From JBHJGS01 sp050331575 (GTDB lineage Bacteria; Pseudomonadota; Alphaproteobacteria; Sphingomonadales; Rhodothalassiaceae), in assembly GCA_050331575.1 (NCBI GenBank), contig JBHJGS010000035.1:17736-81735 (forward strand): 64,000 bases of DNA, read 5' to 3'. The notes beneath the pieces were generated by a model. The model did not search any database. It saw nothing but the letters and a program-made list of their open reading frames with translations, and had not been told where the DNA came from. The position numbers were made by a program, and so were the translations under genes. This document shows positions 62,557 through 64,000 of the stretch, one piece after another (the first letter of the stretch is position 1; each line of letters begins with the position of its first letter).

Positions 62557-63578
62557 CCGGGGTGACCGTCCAGGCGGCCGGCATGATCACCGCCGTCGGG
62601 CTGGACTGGCCGTCCAGCTGCGCGGCGATCCGCTGCAACATCGACAATTTCACCGAGACCGGCTTTCTGATCGATGGCGATTGGCAGATTGGCGCCCAGG
62701 TCGCGCTAGACGGGTCCGGGCGCGGCCTCAGCAAGCTGGTCAAGATGGCAGCCGGTGCGCTTGATGAGGCGCTGGAACGCGCCGCGCCGATCGATCCGCG
62801 CGCGGTGCCCTTATTCTTGTGTGTGGCCGAGCGCGAGCGACGCGGCCGTCTGCCCGGCATTGATAATGCCTTGTTTGCCCGGATCGAGGAGGAGGTCGGC
62901 GCGCGCTTCGATGACCGCTCGCGGATCATCCTGCAGGGCCGCACCGGGGGCGCCACCGCGCTGAAGCTCGCCCGCCGCGCCTTCGCCGAAGCCGACCCGC
63001 CCGAGCGCATCGCCATCGTCGGGGTGGACAGCTATCTGGTCGGCCCCACGCTGACCGCGCTGGCCGCGCAGGATCGGCTGATGAGTGCGGAGAATTCCAA
63101 CGGCTTCATCCCCGGCGAGGCCGCGGCTGCCCTGATCCTGACCCCCGCTCAGGCCGCGGGGCTGCGCTGTACCGGGCTGGGCTTTGCGCAAGAACCCGCC
63201 CCGCGCGGCTCCGGCAAGCCCTTGCGCGCCGAGGGGCTGGCCCAGGCGGTCAAGGCCGCCCTGGCCGAGGCGGGCCTGAGCATGGCTGAGATGGACTATC
63301 GCCTGTGCGATGCCGGCGGCGATCAATATGGCTTCAAGGACGCCGCCCTGGCGCTGAGCCGCACCCTGCATGTGGTGAAGGAGCGCTTTGAGTTTGAGCA
63401 TTTGGCCCCCAGCTTGGGCGAGATCGGCGCGGCCACCGTGCCGGCCATGCTGGCGGTGACGCTGGCCGCCCAGCAGAAGGGCTATGCGCCTGGCCCCCGA
63501 CTGATCGCCCATGCCGCTCAGGCGGGTGGCGCGCGCGCGGCGCTTGTGCTTGATTATTCCGGAAAGGACGGGGGCTGA
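62553..63578 (+). CDS. Ketoacyl-synthase-like protein lacking catalytic residues, T6SS module
   Basis: A 341-residue thiolase-fold protein. SAENSNGFIPGEAAAALILTP parallels the PFDxxRDGFVxGEGA segment of ketosynthases, and RIAIVGVDSYLVGPTLTAL parallels the strand before it. The position of the active Cys (ACASS in active enzymes) reads ILQGRTGGATA, and the two catalytic His segments read RLCDAGGDQYG and HLAPSLGEIGAA, so it should not condense acyl chains. It is coupled at both ends (ATGA, TGATG) to DUF2169 and PAAR-like genes. A structural or loading role is likely; this is inference. Confidence 0.7.
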   Translation: MTGVTVQAAGMITAVGLDWPSSCAAIRCNIDNFTETGFLIDGDWQIGAQVALDGSGRGLSKLVKMAAGALDEALERAAPIDPRAVPLFLCVAERERRGRLPGIDNALFARIEEEVGARFDDRSRIILQGRTGGATALKLARRAFAEADPPERIAIVGVDSYLVGPTLTALAAQDRLMSAENSNGFIPGEAAAALILTPAQAAGLRCTGLGFAQEPAPRGSGKPLRAEGLAQAVKAALAEAGLSMAEMDYRLCDAGGDQYGFKDAALALSRTLHVVKERFEFEHLAPSLGEIGAATVPAMLAVTLAAQQKGYAPGPRLIAHAAQAGGARAALVLDYSGKDGG

Positions 63579-64000
63579 TGGCCAATAATGTCTTTGCCAA
63601 TGGGCGCGAGATTGCCTGCAAGGCGGCGGCGGGCAAGTCGGTGTCGGCGTTTCCCGATGTCTGCTTTACCCCGCCACAGACCCCGGCGACCCCGCCCGGC
63701 GTGCCGGTGCCTTACCCCAATACCGCCTTCGCTAAGGACACGGCCAAGGGCTCCAAGACGGTGAAGATCTCCGGCAAGGAGGTCATGCTGCAGAATCAGT
63801 CCTATTTCAAGACCAGCACCGGAGACGAGGCCGGCTGCGCGCCCAAGAAGGGCGTCGTGACCGGCAAGATCAAAGGCAAGGCCTATTTCACCTCCTGGTC
63901 GCCCAACGTAAAGATCGAAGGCAAATGCGTCGTCCGCCACCTGGACATGACCACGCATAATCATGGGTCAATGCCGGGGAATACGGCGCCATGGCCTTAT
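63578..64000 (+). CDS. PAAR-like DUF4150 protein, start of gene (cut by window edge)
   Basis: The first 141 codons of a protein beginning MANNVFANGREIACKAAAGK and continuing DVCFTPPQTPATPPGVPVPYPN, with KDTAKGSKTVKISGKEVMLQ. This is the DUF4150 PAAR-like domain, which caps the VgrG tip. In such proteins the C-terminal part often carries a toxin or joins to one, and here it lies outside the window. The ATG overlaps the previous stop (TGATG). Codon use is like its neighbours. Confidence 0.88.
   Translation, partial: MANNVFANGREIACKAAAGKSVSAFPDVCFTPPQTPATPPGVPVPYPNTAFAKDTAKGSKTVKISGKEVMLQNQSYFKTSTGDEAGCAPKKGVVTGKIKGKAYFTSWSPNVKIEGKCVVRHLDMTTHNHGSMPGNTAPWPY

Overview
The window is a gene-dense, high-GC bacterial chromosome segment that looks alphaproteobacterial, probably near the Rhodospirillales. 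The evidence is a UPF0262 gene after hisD, the short-form HisG, an apt gene preceded by the end of mtnP, a GTTC-N7-GTTC LexA box in front of dnaE2, and the rsmI/yraN/gshB neighbourhood with a divergent LpoA-like lipoprotein gene. Many genes overlap by ATGA, so operons are tightly packed. I see no transposase, integrase, rRNA or CRISPR array. Two tRNA genes are present, Gly-CCC and Leu-GAG.

Layout. 0-9.2 kb: purine salvage (mtnP end, apt), DoxX, two EamA exporters, glutathione synthase, a frameshifted PEP-CTERM-type secreted protein gene, yraN/rsmI/LpoA-like, and nitronate monooxygenase. 9.2-11.2 kb: an unusual two-gene operon encoding a class-II DAHP-synthase-like and a prephenate-dehydratase-like protein, both with altered catalytic motifs, divergent from an aminotransferase-hisG-hisD-UPF0262-phosphatase operon. 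15-25 kb: a NavAb-type sodium channel, coaBC-dut, an Rrf2 regulator, a MoeB/ThiF-like E1, YciB, a histone-deacetylase-like hydrolase, tRNA-Leu, MgtE, a response regulator and an acyl-CoA dehydrogenase. 25.6-29.2 kb: an outer-membrane protein and two membrane glycosyltransferases in one operon. 29.2-47.9 kb: SOS-type dnaE2; the two subunits of 3-methylcrotonyl-CoA carboxylase, lying 11 kb apart; and between them a STAND NTPase/small-partner pair, a CPA1 antiporter, an RND efflux pair, an SCP-x-like thiolase and a TPR protein.

47.9-57.1 kb is a nucleoside catabolism block. On the minus strand the order is deoB-deoC-double-domain aldehyde dehydrogenase-nupC-amn, with a divergent LOG-family hydrolase and punA. 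Together they would import nucleosides, phosphorolyse them, isomerise and cleave deoxyribose phosphate, and oxidise the acetaldehyde. 57.2-58.8 kb holds two tandem paralogues of unknown function and pcm. 59-64 kb is a type VI secretion cargo module (VgrG, DUF6484-like, DUF2169-like, an inactive ketosynthase-like protein, PAAR-like DUF4150) running off the window edge, with the toxin presumably beyond it.

The best candidates for something undescribed are the STAND ATPase and its small partner at 35.2-37.6 kb, which carry matching RHIM/BASS-like amyloid-type motifs (predicted NLR-like defence pair), and the degenerate DAHP-synthase/prephenate-dehydratase operon at 9.2-11.2 kb. Apparent single-base frameshifts disrupt the PEP-CTERM gene and the start of the STAND gene. 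They may be real mutations or assembly errors.
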